From contig NZ_CP109031.1 of assembly GCF_036226925.1 (NCBI RefSeq), forward strand, positions 7,812,001 to 7,876,000: a DNA stretch of 64,000 nt. The letters run 5' to 3'. This document shows, one piece after another, positions 34,428 through 43,340 of the stretch; positions within the stretch are counted from its first letter, which is position 1; the number at the start of each line of letters is the position of its first letter. The position numbers and the translations under genes are program-made. The notes beneath the pieces were generated by a model. It was not told the DNA's origin. It did no database searches and saw only the letters and a list, made by a program, of their open reading frames with translations. Source of the DNA: Streptomyces sp. NBC_00659 (GTDB taxonomy: Bacteria > Actinomycetota > Actinomycetes > Streptomycetales > Streptomycetaceae).

Positions 34428-36441
34428 ACACCCCGCACGCCACGCCGTATCCGGAACCCTTCCTCACTCCCGACCCGCAGGCGGCCGCAGGCAGCCGCAT
34501 CGCGGACTTCGCCCGATGGGCAGCCCGGCACCAAGGCGCCGAAGGCGTCCAGGACCCCACCGATTACCAGGCCCTGCACCGCTGGTCGGTCACCGACCTG
34601 GAGGGCTTCTGGGCCGCGGTATGGGAGTACTTCGCCATCGACGCGGCGACGCCGTACGAGCGGGTACTGGACGAGGAGACCATGCCGGGCGCCCGCTGGT
34701 TCCCCGGCGCCACCCTGAACTACGCCCACCACGCACTGCGCAACCTTCAGCCGGACTCTCCCGCGATCACAGCGCTGGACGAGACCGGCTCCGGCTACGA
34801 GATCACGGGCCGGCAACTGCGCGCCCAGGTCGCCTCCGTCGCCGCCACCCTGCGCGACCTGGGCGTCGGACAGGGCGACCGGGTAGTCGGCTACCTGCCC
34901 AACACCCCCCACGCCGTCATCGCCTTCCTCGCCACCGCCGGCCTTGGCGCGGTGTGGTCGGTGTGCGGCCAGGACTATGCCCCCAAGGCCGCCGCCGACC
35001 GCTTCGCCCAGCTCGAACCCACGGTCCTCATCACCGCGGACGGCTACCTCTTCAACGGCACCAGGCACGACCGCCGTGCCGCCTCGCTCGAACTGGCCGA
35101 CGCGCTGCCGACGCTGAAGGCCACGATTCTCGTGGACCACCTGGGCCTCGCCCGGCCCGAGACCCGGCACCCGGGGCTGACGGTTCCTGGGAGGACGCCG
35201 CCGCCCGCAGCGAGTACCTCGCCTTCACCCCGGTGCCGTTCGACCACCCGCTGTGGGTCGTGTTCTCCTCCGGCACCACCGGCCTGCCCAAGGGCATCGT
35301 CCACGGCCACGGCGGCGTCCTGCTCGAACACCTCAAGATCCTCGGCCTGCACACCGATCTGGGCCTCGGGGACCGCCTGTTGTGGTACACCACCACCCAC
35401 TGGATGATGTGGAACCTGGTCGTCTCCACCCTGCTGACCGGCGCCACCACCTGCACCTACGACGGCAGCCCGGCACCGCTTGCGCAACCGGACATCCTGT
35501 GGGAGCTGGCGGCCCGCCACAAGGTCACCGTCTTCGGCACCAGTCCCCAGTACCTGCTGGCCATGTCCAAGCTGGGCATCGAACCCTCCGCCCACGACCT
35601 GTCGGCCATCCGCGTCATCGGCTCCACCGGATCGGCTCTGCCCGCCTCCGCCTACCCCTGGGTCCGCGACCACGTGGGCGCCGACGTACAGCCGGCCTCC
35701 ACCAGCGGCGGCACGGACATCGTCTCCGGCTTCGCCGGCTCCGCCCCCACGACCCCCGTCTGGGCGGGGGAGCTGTCCGCCCCCAACCTGGGCGTGGCGC
35801 TGGCCGCCTACGACGCCCACGGCACCCCGGTCCTCGACCGGGTCGGCGAGCTGGTCGTCACCCGGCCCATGCCGTCCATGCCGCTGCACTTCTGGAACGA
35901 CCCCGACGGCAGTCGCTACCGCGACGCCTACTTCGGCGCCTACCCCGGCGTGTGGCGGCACGGCGACTGGATCACCCTCACCTCCCACGGCTCAGTGATC
36001 GTCCACGGCCGCTCCGACGCCACCCTCAACCGCAACGGCGTGCGCCTGGGCAGCGCTGACATCCACGAGATCGTCGAACGCTTTCCCGAGATCACCGAGG
36101 CCCTCGTCATCGGAGCGGAGGAGCCGGACGGCGGCTACTGGATGCCTCTGTTCGTCGTCCCCGCGCCCGGCGTCACCCTGGACGACGCCCTGCGCGACCG
36201 GATCCGCGACGCGATCCGCGCCGGCGCCTCACCCCGCCACGTCCCCGACGAGATCCTCTCCGTGCCGGCCATCCCGCACACGAGGACCGGCAAGAAACTC
36301 GAAGTTCCGGTCAAGCGCCTGCTCCAAGGCGTCCCTGCCGAGCAGATCCTCACCCCCGCGGCGGTCGACAACCCCGAACTCATCGACTTCTACGCCCAGC
36401 TGGGTGCGGAGCGGAGCAAGCGGGCAGCACGCCGCACATGA
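34424..36441 (+). pseudogene. Acetoacetate-CoA ligase, interrupted by one frameshift
   Basis: The start (ATGA overlap with the hydroxylase) and first 250 residues are acetoacetyl-CoA synthetase-like: WAAVWEYFAIDAATPYERVL, PGARWFPGATLNYA, VVGYLPNTPHAVIAFLA. Near 35187 the reading must move one base (GACGGTTCC; one base lost). After it come the AMP-binding loop FSSGTTGLPKGIVHGHGG, then TSGGTDIVSGF, then PHTRTGKKLEVPVKRL, to the stop at 36441. The summed length (2018 bases) is not a multiple of three. A corrected protein would be about 672 residues, full family length, converting acetoacetate to acetoacetyl-CoA. All motifs survive, so it is either a very recent mutation or a sequencing error. 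Confidence 0.85.
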
Positions 36442-36587
36442 CCGTCGGCCAGGGGCGGCCAGGCCTGGGTGACAGCACCGGGATGTGCGCCCCGCCCGGC
36501 TCCGCAAACCCCGTCCCGCCGACTGGTACCGGGCGGAGAGCCCGCCCCAACACCACACCATCCGCACACCGAAGCAAGAGAGAAACC

Positions 36588-37211
36588 GTGACCATAACCG
36601 ACCGCGAACCGCAGGCCCTCGATGTCCTGGACGACGCCGGGCGAAAGCTGCTGTTCACAGAGGCCCGCACCGCGAACACCTTCGCCGCAACGGCCGTCAC
36701 CGACGGCGAACTCGCCATGATCTGGGAACTCGCCCGCTGGTCGCCGAGCGCCGCCAACAGCCAGCCTCTGCGTGTGCTCTTCGTGCGCACCCGCGAGGGC
36801 AAGGAGCGCTTGGTCCGGCACCTGGACGAGGGCAACAGAGCCAAGACGCTCAGTGCGCCGGCCGTGGCGGTCCTGGCGTACGACACCGACTTCCACGAGC
36901 AGATGCCGACAGTCTTTCCGGCCCGCGGCGACATGCTGCGAGCGGCGTTCGCCGACCAGACCGAGAAGCGCGAGAGCATCGCTGCCTACAACTCGGCACT
37001 GCAGACCGGGGTCTTCCTGCTCGCGGTGCGCGCGGCGGGGCTCGCGGCCGGTCCCATGGCGGGCTTCGACGAGGCCGGCGTGAACAAGGAGTTCTTCGCC
37101 GGGACCAGCTGGCGTTCCCATCTGGTGGTCAACATCGGTCACCCCGGTGCCGACCCATGGTTCCCGCGGCTGCCCCGCGTGCCCGTCGAGGGCGCCGTCG
37201 CCTGGGTCTGA
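36588..37211 (+). CDS. Nitroreductase-fold protein (RutE/malonic semialdehyde reductase type)
   Basis: The protein has about 207 residues. It has FMN-binding features of the RutE/HadB branch: ARWSPSAANSQPLRVLFVRT near the N-terminus, LSAPAVAVLAYD, and MLRAAFADQTEKRESIAAYN then LQTGVFLLAVRAAGLAAGPM. Members reduce malonic semialdehyde or nitro compounds with NAD(P)H and FMN. GTG 36588 follows GAGAGAAA. It is 146 bases beyond the ligase on the same strand and probably belongs to the catabolic transcription unit, reducing an aldehyde product. The exact substrate is not deducible. Confidence 0.82.
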   Translation: MTITDREPQALDVLDDAGRKLLFTEARTANTFAATAVTDGELAMIWELARWSPSAANSQPLRVLFVRTREGKERLVRHLDEGNRAKTLSAPAVAVLAYDTDFHEQMPTVFPARGDMLRAAFADQTEKRESIAAYNSALQTGVFLLAVRAAGLAAGPMAGFDEAGVNKEFFAGTSWRSHLVVNIGHPGADPWFPRLPRVPVEGAVAWV

Positions 37212-37245
37212 CGGCATTGCTGGCGCATGGTCGCGCGGGACGCGG

Positions 37246-37563
37246 TCACCTCTTCAGATGGTCAATGGTCCCGCCGATACGGGCCACATGACAGGCGATG
37301 GCCGCGGTGATCCGGTGCCCGTGCTCGGCCGTGCCCTGGTGATCGGTGCGCAGCGCCACGGTCCGCCTGTCGGAGGCGAGCCTGCTGCAACTACCGTCGG
37401 CGTAGCGGCCGGTGAGGTTTCCGAGGAGGACGAGATCGGCTGCCGCCGAGGGCAGGTGTGAGAGGACCGATGGGCCGGACGGGTGAGAGTGCCGCTGCTG
37501 GAGGTTCGTCTGATAGGCGCTGTGTGGCACGGTGGAGTCGTCTCGCAAAGACGTGGACGCCAC
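37246..37563 (-). CDS. Possible small hypothetical protein
   Basis: The frame is 105 residues, reading SHLPSAAADLVLLGNLTGRY, then RTVALRTDHQGTAEHGHRIT and a C-terminal AIACHVARIGGTIDHL. Composition is plausible for a small actinobacterial protein and it begins with ATG, but I recognise no family. It lies next to an IS5-type relic and may be part of the disturbed zone. Confidence 0.3.
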   Translation of the reverse strand: MASTSLRDDSTVPHSAYQTNLQQRHSHPSGPSVLSHLPSAAADLVLLGNLTGRYADGSCSRLASDRRTVALRTDHQGTAEHGHRITAAIACHVARIGGTIDHLKR

Positions 37564-37586
37564 CCAGGCCCGCTAAAACCACGGGC

Positions 37587-37700
37587 CGTTCGGTGATCAA
37601 GTGGATCTTCGATTCGTACTTGCCGCGATCCCCAGGATTCGGACCCGTCAGGTTCCCCTTTTCAGGGCCCGCACGTTCACCGGGTCGATCGCGCGGCGAG
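37587..37700 (-). pseudogene. Short relic of an IS5-family transposase
   Basis: The minus strand reads GNLTGPNPGDRGKYESKIHL followed by ITER, the conserved core just before the second catalytic Asp region of IS5-type transposases (compare the TGPNPxDRGKxGSKxHL consensus I remember). Only about 35 residues are recognisable; flanks are unrelated. Confidence 0.5.
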
Positions 37701-38063
37701 ACCAGTCCAGTTCCCCGCGGGAGCCAAGTTCGTCGAGGACCGGCGATCCGACCCGACGACCTTCAGGTCAAACTCACGTCCGACAGCGGGACTCTCGGCC
37801 GCTCCGGTGCCGGCATGTCCCGGACGCTGCCGAGCAGGCCGGGGAGCACTGTCGCACAGCCAGTCGGTGCGATCTCTCGATGCGAGGGCCTGCCGCCGAT
37901 GCCCGCGGGGCATCGTGCAGTCGCGTTTCGCGCTCGTACGAGCAGACGGTCCCAGCGGACGGTGCTGAAGAAGCAGCATGCCTCATACGGGAGCGCGGTG
38001 TGCTGGTCCTGACAGTGAGGGGACGGTCCCGGGTCTTCAGCACAGAACGCCCGTGGCGGGCTC
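37701..38063. other. Stretch with no recognisable gene
   Basis: Between the IS5 relic and the sigma-factor terminator I see no supported gene on either strand. It is probably remnant sequence. Confidence 0.35.
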
Positions 38064-38120
38064 AAACGGATCCGGCGGTGTTCCCCACCGTGCAGGTGGG
38101 GAACACCGCCGGATCCGTTT
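38064..38120. terminator. Very strong terminator of the sigma-factor gene
   Basis: A perfect 26-bp stem (arms 38064-38089 and 38095-38120, the left arm opening AAACGGATCCGGCGG) with a five-base loop GTGCA. On the minus strand it follows the sigma-factor stop by ten bases. The outer A/T triplets give a short T-tract in each direction, so it can work both ways. Confidence 0.9.
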
Positions 38121-38130
38121 TCTGGGATGG

Positions 38131-38970
38131 TCAGTTGGTGGCGAGCATGCCTGTCCGCAGCTTGGCGAGGGTGCGGTTGAGGAGGCGGGAGACGTGCATC
38201 TGGGAGACGCCGAGGTGTTCGCCGATCTGGGCCTGGGTGAGCTCGTCGACGAACCGCATGTGGATGATGCGGCGTTCACGGTCGTCGAGCTGGGAGATCA
38301 GAGGGGCGAGAGCGTTGAAGTCCTCGACGAGTTCGAGGGCGGTGTCGTCCACGCCGATGAAGTCGGCGAGGGCGGCTTCGCCGTCTTCGCTGGAGGTGAT
38401 GGCGGCGTCGAGGGAGGCCGAGGTGTAGCCGTTGGAGGCCTTGCGAGCCTCGATGACCTCTTCCTCCGACAATGACATCAGCTCGGACAGTTCACGCGTG
38501 CTCGGGGTGCGGCCGAGGCGGCTGCGGAGCTCCTCGGTGGCCTTGGCGAGCGCCACGCGTGCTTCCTGCAGGCGGCGCGGGACGTGGACGGCCCACGTGG
38601 TGTCGCGGAAGAAGCGCTTGATCTCGCCGACGATGTAGGGGACGGCGAAGGAGGTGAACTCGACCTCGCGGGACAGCTCGAAGCGGTCGATGGCCTTGAT
38701 GAGGCCGATGGTGCCGACCTGGACGATGTCCTCCATCTCGTCCTGGCCGCGGCTGCGGAAACGCGAGGCCGCGAACTGGACGAGGGTGATGTTCATTTCG
38801 ATGAGGGTGTTGCGCGCGTACTGGTACTCGGGCGTGCCCTCTTCCAGGACGGCGAGCTGGTCGAAGAACAGCCTCGACAGCTCGCGGGCGTCCTTCGGAG
38901 CGACCTGCGACGGGTCACTGATCTCCGGCAGCACAACGGTCCGCGCCCCTGCCGTCTCGGTCACTGTCAT
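38131..38970 (-). CDS. SigB/SigF-type RNA polymerase sigma factor
   Basis: The protein has 279 residues. Region 2 is clear (DIVQVGTIGLIKAIDRFELS, then FTSFAVPYIVGEIKRFFRDT), as are region 3 (RRLQEARVALAKATEELRS, LGRTPSTRELSELMSLSEEE) and the region 4 helix-turn-helix (LTQAQIGEHLGVSQMHVSRL). This is the group 3 stress/sporulation family (SigB, SigF, SigG in streptomycetes), which is held by RsbW-like anti-sigma kinases. The upstream gene in the same direction (39297-39642) is the wreck of such an anti-sigma factor, so local control has been lost. AGGAGGGG precedes the ATG. Promoters it recognises may include the stress genes in this window. Confidence 0.93.
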   Translation of the reverse strand: MTVTETAGARTVVLPEISDPSQVAPKDARELSRLFFDQLAVLEEGTPEYQYARNTLIEMNITLVQFAASRFRSRGQDEMEDIVQVGTIGLIKAIDRFELSREVEFTSFAVPYIVGEIKRFFRDTTWAVHVPRRLQEARVALAKATEELRSRLGRTPSTRELSELMSLSEEEVIEARKASNGYTSASLDAAITSSEDGEAALADFIGVDDTALELVEDFNALAPLISQLDDRERRIIHMRFVDELTQAQIGEHLGVSQMHVSRLLNRTLAKLRTGMLATN

Positions 38971-39296
38971 GCTCGTCCCCTCCTGCGTGATCCATCCTCA
39001 TACGCCGCCTGCTCCTGAGCGGCCAGAGACGGCGTACCCGCAGTTGAGGCATCCATGCCAGGCAATTCCGCAGTGCATCTGCTGCTCGGCCATCCGGCCT
39101 CAGGAGTCAAAGCGGAAGCGAGGTTAACCCATTCGGCATCCGGGGTTTCGGCGTAGGGCCGGCCGCCCTCGCCGAGATGCCGTCCCGGCGAGCCCCTGGT
39201 GCCGGCACGACGGGCAACGCGACGTCAGGACTTTGCCACTGCGGTCACCTTCCCCAGCAACGGCCAGGAGCGCCGCCCGACGCTTACGCCGAGTCG

Positions 39297-39642
39297 CTAC
39301 CGCGGCAGGAGGACGCTCACGGTCTTGCTCCCCAACGGGTGGCGGGTGACCGCGGTGGCGTGGGCGAGGTGGTTGACCATGGGCCGGCCGAAGCCTCCGG
39401 TGCTGTTCAGAGCGGGGATGCGCATGGGGGGCGCCTGGGAGCAGTGGTCGTGCACGGCCACCTCGATACTGTCCGGGGTGCGACCAGGTCCAGGGTGTAG
39501 GCGCCGCCGCCGTGGCGCAGGGCGTTGGTGACGAGTTCGGAGGCGGCCAGGACCACGGTGTCGGCGGCGTCCTGCGCGATCGGGCCGAGACCCTTAAAAA
39601 AAGGGCCCGGGCGCTCTCGCGTACGTCGGCGATGGATGCCAC
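39297..39642 (-). pseudogene. Broken RsbW-like anti-sigma ATPase
   Basis: Three frames carry one protein: ASIADVRESARALF, then KGLGPIAQDAADTVVLAASE with LVTNALRHGGGAYTLDLVA (the N-box of the HATPase fold), then DSIEVAVHDHCSQAPPMRIP with STGGFGRPMVNHLA (G-box) to a stop at 39297. The first break is a run of seven A on the plus strand (seven T in the gene), where five would restore the frame; the second, near 39485, lacks one base. The intact product would bind ATP and phosphorylate a STAS antagonist while holding a SigB-type factor. With two shifts, function is unlikely. Confidence 0.75.
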
Positions 39643-39819
39643 AGAACGGTCGGGTGCGACGTCCTGCGCTCATCGTGACCATCAGTTCCCCCAAGCCCCT
39701 GTGGAGTCCAATGTCCGGTGTGTGCGCTGCGCTTGTGCCCTGTCGCGCAGCCGGCCAACCCGGCCGGGGCCTTCCACCGTCGTTGTTCGAGGCTGACTAA
39801 CTCTCCGCAAGACACGCGA

Positions 39820-40904
39820 AAATCTATGCTGGCTGGAGTAGACATTGGGAGATCGTCTGGCTATGGTTTCTCTCGTAGCCGAGATCAGCAGGGCCCGGCA
39901 GACACGAACTGCCAGGTAGCAGTACATGTAGTTGCAGTGTGCAGGACGGTGCGGTGGTGGAGCTTCGGAGCCAGGGTTGTTGCAGGACGGCGACGGGGCT
40001 GACGACCGGACCGGGTGGCTCGCAGTGATCAGGGGCCGCCGTGAGCAGGACCGCAGTTGATGCAGTGGCAATACCGGTAAGTGCAGTTCGCAAGACTCAG
40101 CAGTGAAGGTATGTGAGTGGTTCCTCGGTGAAGGCGTCGGCTGCGGGCGCGCGCACCGGGAGGTTCGGCAGTGGGGTTCTAAGCCAGAGCAGACGCAGGA
40201 CGGGCGACGGGGCTGGCTGCCGGAGAGTGGCGCTGTGACAGGTCACCGAGCAGGTCGCATCACCAGCAGTACGCGGTAGAGCAGTACCGGCAGTGAGTTG
40301 ATCCCAGAGGGAAAGAACGGAGGGGCCGAGCGCCATCAGGATCGCCCGGGCGGAATGGCTGAGCCCGGGTACCGCAGGACATCGATAGTGAGGTGGTCTC
40401 CGGTCGAGCAACCGCGATCCCCGCGTCCCCGACAGCAATCTTGGTCGGGTCTGCGGAAACAGTAGGCCGGCGCAGTATCAGGGCCGGCAGATGGTGTAGC
40501 AGTTCCTTCGGGGCCCTGGCGCGAATAGCGCCGGGGCCCCTCCACGCGTTCCATGAGAGGTGCAAGTGACAGCAGACGACTCGTTCGGCCGGCTCGATGA
40601 CGACGACTACCCCGCCTACACCATGGGCCGGGCCGCAGCGTTGCTCGGCACCACCCAGGGCTTCCTCCGCGCCCTCGGCGAAGCCCGCCTCATCACCCCG
40701 CTCCGCTCCGCGGGCGGCCACCGCCGCTACTCCCGCTACCAACTGCGCATCGCCGCCCGCGCCCGCGAACTCGTCGACAACGGCACCCCCATCGACGCCG
40801 CCTGCCGCATCATCATCCTCGAAGACCAGCTCGAAGAAGCCCAGCGCATCAACGCCGAACACCGCCGCGCCTCCCCGCCTGCGGATCCAACGGCCGCAGC
40901 CTGA
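39820..40904 (+). repeat. Large dispersed repeat, copy 2
   Basis: The leader and gene match copies at 18962 and 55288 almost base for base. The leader agrees with copy 3 in the 40060-40105 block, where copy 1 differs. The match stops inside the MerR-like gene at about 40865, so the last residues and everything downstream differ. The GCAGT cluster (about 39920-40503) and hairpin (40510-40540) are kept. Confidence 0.9.
40566..40904 (+). CDS. Small MerR-like DNA-binding protein, copy 2
   Basis: The protein has about 112 residues and is identical to copy 1 through the winged helix (TMGRAAALLGTTQGFLRAL; GGHRRYSRYQL), with DNGTPIDAACR for DNGTPIEAACR. Its C-terminus after AEHRR is replaced by ASPPADPTAAA, so the last ten residues are not constrained. 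GTG 40566 is the start by the same ribosome-site argument as copy 1. Having three nearly identical regulators implies shared targets, or selection for dosage, or recent duplication. Confidence 0.85.
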   Translation: MTADDSFGRLDDDDYPAYTMGRAAALLGTTQGFLRALGEARLITPLRSAGGHRRYSRYQLRIAARARELVDNGTPIDAACRIIILEDQLEEAQRINAEHRRASPPADPTAAA

Positions 40905-40967
40905 GGAGCCTGGACCCCTGGACTTCCCGCGCCTGCCGCCCCCTTCGCATGCGCACGGGTGCTGACG

Positions 40968-41291
40968 TCAGATGCTGAGCTGGTTCTGGTAGTAGCTGCC
41001 GACTTGCTCGTGGTAGCCGACGTTGTCGAACTGGGGAGTCCTTGATCTCGTTTTGGGTGAGCGCGACGTAGACCTCCGCTTGTTGGTCGACTTGCTGAAG
41101 GTTCCGGCCGGCAGCAGAACGTGCTTGCCGAAGATCCACACGCCGGTGACGAGGTGGGAGGAGTCGATGTCGTCCGAGTGCTTGTCGACCTTGCCGACGT
41201 CACCGTCGGCGGCCTCGACCTTGTATCCGATCAGGTCGGTGCCCGCGGTCTAGCCGGTGGCCAGCTGGCAGCCCCAGATGTTGTCACTCAT
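40968..41291 (-). pseudogene. Broken PRC-barrel domain protein
   Basis: From ATG 41291 the frame gives MSDNIWGCQLATG then an in-frame TAG. It continues as GTDLIGYKVEAADGDVGKVD, KHSDDIDSSHLVTGVWIFGK and HVLLPAGTFS, shifts to QQVDQQAEVYVALTQNEIKD, then shifts again to FDNVGYHEQVGSYYQNQLSI. This is the actinobacterial PRC-barrel family, small stress-associated cytoplasmic proteins. One nonsense codon and two frameshifts make it a pseudogene. It lies just after repeat copy 2. Confidence 0.75.
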
Positions 41292-41563
41292 AAAGTACGG
41301 CTGCCTCATCAAAGAATGCTTTGCCACCCGCAGTTGAACTGCAGACTTGCCGAGATTGAGCGTCATTGGTGACGTTCCCTCAGAGATTCGGGTTCCCGGC
41401 TTCTTGCGCCTATTCATACGCCCTGCGGAAAGAGCGGACAGCCGGAGGCGTCGTGCTGGAGGGCCATGGTTCCTGACGTCACGGCCGCCTCCGGCCATGG
41501 CCTCCAGCTACCCCGAACCGGAAGAACTAGCCTTTTCATCCTTCGGTCACTGGGACAGGACAT

Positions 41564-41599
41564 GGGTGGGGCCCGACGCCGAAGCGTCGGGCCCCACCC
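41564..41599. terminator. Strong terminator hairpin
   Basis: GGGTGGGGCCCGACGC and its exact complement form a 16-bp stem around CGAA. It lies 25 bases after the stop of the minus-strand hydrophobic protein at 41624. Confidence 0.88.
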
Positions 41600-41623
41600 G
41601 TGATGATGCGCTGATCAGGCCGT

Positions 41624-41794
41624 CTACCAGCGGTACCAGCGACCGCGCTTGCCGCCGCTTGCTGTCGGGCGGATCACGAAGCCGAGGACCCACACGATCA
41701 GGACGATCACGGCGATCCACCAGAGCGCCTTCAGTGCGAAACCGGCACCGAAGAGGATCAGGGCGAGCAGTAGAACAAGAAGAATAGGAACCAT
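41624..41794 (-). CDS. Small hydrophobic membrane protein
   Basis: The protein has 56 residues. Two membrane helices (VPILLVLLLALILFGAGFAL and WWIAVIVLIVWVLGFVI) are joined by a tight KAL turn, and a basic tail (GGKRGRWYRW) should face the cytoplasm. GGAGG lies eight bases before the ATG, and a strong terminator follows. Similar short hydrophobic proteins are common in streptomycetes near stress genes such as csbD and hsp20, but no function is established to my knowledge. The gene is short but its coding signal, ribosome site and terminator agree. Confidence 0.85.
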   Translation of the reverse strand: MVPILLVLLLALILFGAGFALKALWWIAVIVLIVWVLGFVIRPTASGGKRGRWYRW

Positions 41795-41976
41795 AGTTAT
41801 CAACCTCCGGACCGTCGTGTGCCCTGCGGATCGATCTCCATTCCTGTGGATCTTATGTATTCCTTAGACGGTCCACGGCTGCGAAAGCGTGGCGGTCATC
41901 GAGCTGGTTTGAGGATGCGATCCGGGGTGACACGGAGGGCATACGTGAGTTCCGATTGAGGCAGGGGTGAGTGGTT

Positions 41977-42153
41977 GTGGCTGCGGACGAGAAGGCTCAG
42001 GCCAAGGGCGAGCAGGTCGAGGGCAAGGTCAAGAAGGTCGTCGGCGGTGCGGTGGGTAACGAGTCGCTGGAGGTTGAGGGGCGCGTCGAGGAGTCCAAGG
42101 GCGACCTGCGTGCGGCCAAGGAGAAGGCCAAGGACGCCGTCCGGCCCAAGTAG
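41977..42153 (+). CDS. CsbD-family stress protein
   Basis: The protein has about 58 residues. The CsbD pattern is clear: a Lys/Glu-rich helix with KGEQVEGKVKKVVGGAVGNE, then LEVEGRVEESKGDLRAAKEK. The family is a SigB-induced small cytoplasmic protein of unknown mechanism. I chose GTG 41977, nine bases from AGGGG, over GTG 41971, which is too close. It is followed by a 13-bp terminator. Its presence beside a SigB-type sigma gene fits the stress character of the region. Confidence 0.9.
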   Translation: MAADEKAQAKGEQVEGKVKKVVGGAVGNESLEVEGRVEESKGDLRAAKEKAKDAVRPK

Positions 42154-42168
42154 GCGCTCAGCACCCCT

Positions 42169-42198
42169 GATCCCGGCAGCCCGTTGGCTGCCGGGATC
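42169..42198. terminator. Terminator between csbD-like and DUF2267 genes
   Basis: GATCCCGGCAGCC and GGCTGCCGGGATC form a perfect 13-bp stem with loop CGTT, followed by TTTG. A near copy, including flanking bases, is at 63904-63932. Confidence 0.85.
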
Positions 42199-42224
42199 TT
42201 TGCTGCCGGTCCCGGGCTGGGGAG

Positions 42225-42665
42225 TCAGGCGGCCCGGACGAGCTGGGCACGTCCGAACAGCAGGGCGTAGCCGTCGGGGAGCTGTCCGATGATCCGGGTG
42301 GTCAGGTCGTCTCCGGCGAGGCGGGCGACGACGCCCAGGACTGATCCGACGTCCCAGCGGGTCGTCGCCGGCGTACCCCCGGTTCGCTCAGCGAGGTCCT
42401 TCACGAAGCCCCAGCCCGTCAGGGCCTCACCCGCAGGGATCTGCGAAGCGAAGGTGTGGGCGGCTTCCTGGGGGAGACGAGCGGCGAGTTCCGTCCGCTC
42501 GATGTCTGTCAGCTGGCGGCCGAGGCCTTCGAGGACGCGGCGTACGACGCATTCTGTCTGGGCGCGGGTGGGGTAGGCGCCTTCGTAGCGGACCTTCTCC
42601 AGCATGTGCTCGAAGGTGACGGTTGCCGTCGGGGCAGGGGGCGCGGGGGGAGAGAGAAGAGTCAT
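42225..42665 (-). CDS. DUF2267 domain protein
   Basis: The protein has 146 residues. The domain runs from FEHMLEKVRYEGAYPTRAQT through VVRRVLEGLGRQLTDIERTE and LAARLPQEAA, the usual DUF2267 helical repeat (residues 17-80), with a second partial repeat at VKDLAERTGG to LPDGYALLFG. It is probably cytoplasmic. The function is unknown; homologues often sit beside small heat-shock protein and CsbD-like genes, as here. It is convergent with csbD and 180 bases downstream of hsp18 in the same direction, so possibly co-transcribed with it. Confidence 0.85.
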   Translation of the reverse strand: MTLLSPPAPPAPTATVTFEHMLEKVRYEGAYPTRAQTECVVRRVLEGLGRQLTDIERTELAARLPQEAAHTFASQIPAGEALTGWGFVKDLAERTGGTPATTRWDVGSVLGVVARLAGDDLTTRIIGQLPDGYALLFGRAQLVRAA

Positions 42666-42846
42666 GAGGCGTGTCGACTTTCCTTGCGTGACCGTCTTCC
42701 TGCGGTGGACCGGCTGTTCCGCGTGAACCGTGTTCTTCGCGGGGCCGGTTGTCCGGCGTGGAGTGGAGAGTCAGTGCCGCCGGGGCCCAGGCGGGATTGC
42801 AGGCAGACCGCCCGGGGCCCCGGGTGGATGGGGCACGTTCACCGGA

Positions 42847-43278
42847 TCAGCTGTCGAGTTCCTTGCGGTTGCCGGTGCTGTTGACGCTGATCTTGCGGGG
42901 CTTGGCCCGCTCCGCGATCGGGATGTGGAGCGTCAGGACGCCGGCCTCGTAGTCGGCGGAGATGCGTTCGGTGTCGAGGGTGTCGGCCAGGACGAGCTGG
43001 CGGGAGAAGGCACCAAGAGGCCGTTCGGAGAGTTCCGTCTGGGCGCTCTCGGACCGCGGCAGGGGCCGGCGTTCCGCCTTCACGGTGAGCATGTTCCGCT
43101 CGACGTCGATGTCGAGGGCGTCGGGGTCGATACCCGGCAGGTCGAAGGCGATGACGTACTGGTCGCCGTCCCGGTAGGCGTCCATCGGCATCGCGGAAGG
43201 GCGGGACCATGTTCCCGGACCCATCAGGTGCTGGGCCAGCCGGTCGAGTTCACGGAACGGGTCGGTGCGCATCAACAC
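42847..43278 (-). CDS. hsp18: Small heat-shock protein (HSP18/HSP20 family)
   Basis: The protein has about 143 residues. The alpha-crystallin domain is complete: [40 protein letters not shown], then the C-terminal [20 protein letters not shown]. It is an ATP-independent holdase that binds unfolding proteins. GTG 43278 lies eight bases after GGAGG and gives the family start (V)[13 protein letters not shown]; the GTG at 43287 overlaps the ribosome site. It diverges from the HSP18-regulator gene at 43423, with a direct-repeat element (43341-43383) between them, which is the likely site of heat control. Confidence 0.93.
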   Translation of the reverse strand: MLMRTDPFRELDRLAQHLMGPGTWSRPSAMPMDAYRDGDQYVIAFDLPGIDPDALDIDVERNMLTVKAERRPLPRSESAQTELSERPLGAFSRQLVLADTLDTERISADYEAGVLTLHIPIAERAKPRKISVNSTGNRKELDS

Positions 43279-43340
43279 GGGATACACCTCCAGATGAGTT
43301 CAGCAGTTGCTGTGCGCTTCACCTGACACCGTTGTAGCAT

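Noticed and set aside
34424..36441. Two separate subunit genes instead of one broken acetoacetyl-CoA synthetase
   Set aside because: The second half has no start codon or ribosome site at the junction, and the two parts add up exactly to a normal single protein.
39590..39606. Programmed frameshift at the seven-base A tract
   Set aside because: A single slip would not restore the frame, and a second, unrelated shift lies downstream; decay or sequence error is simpler.
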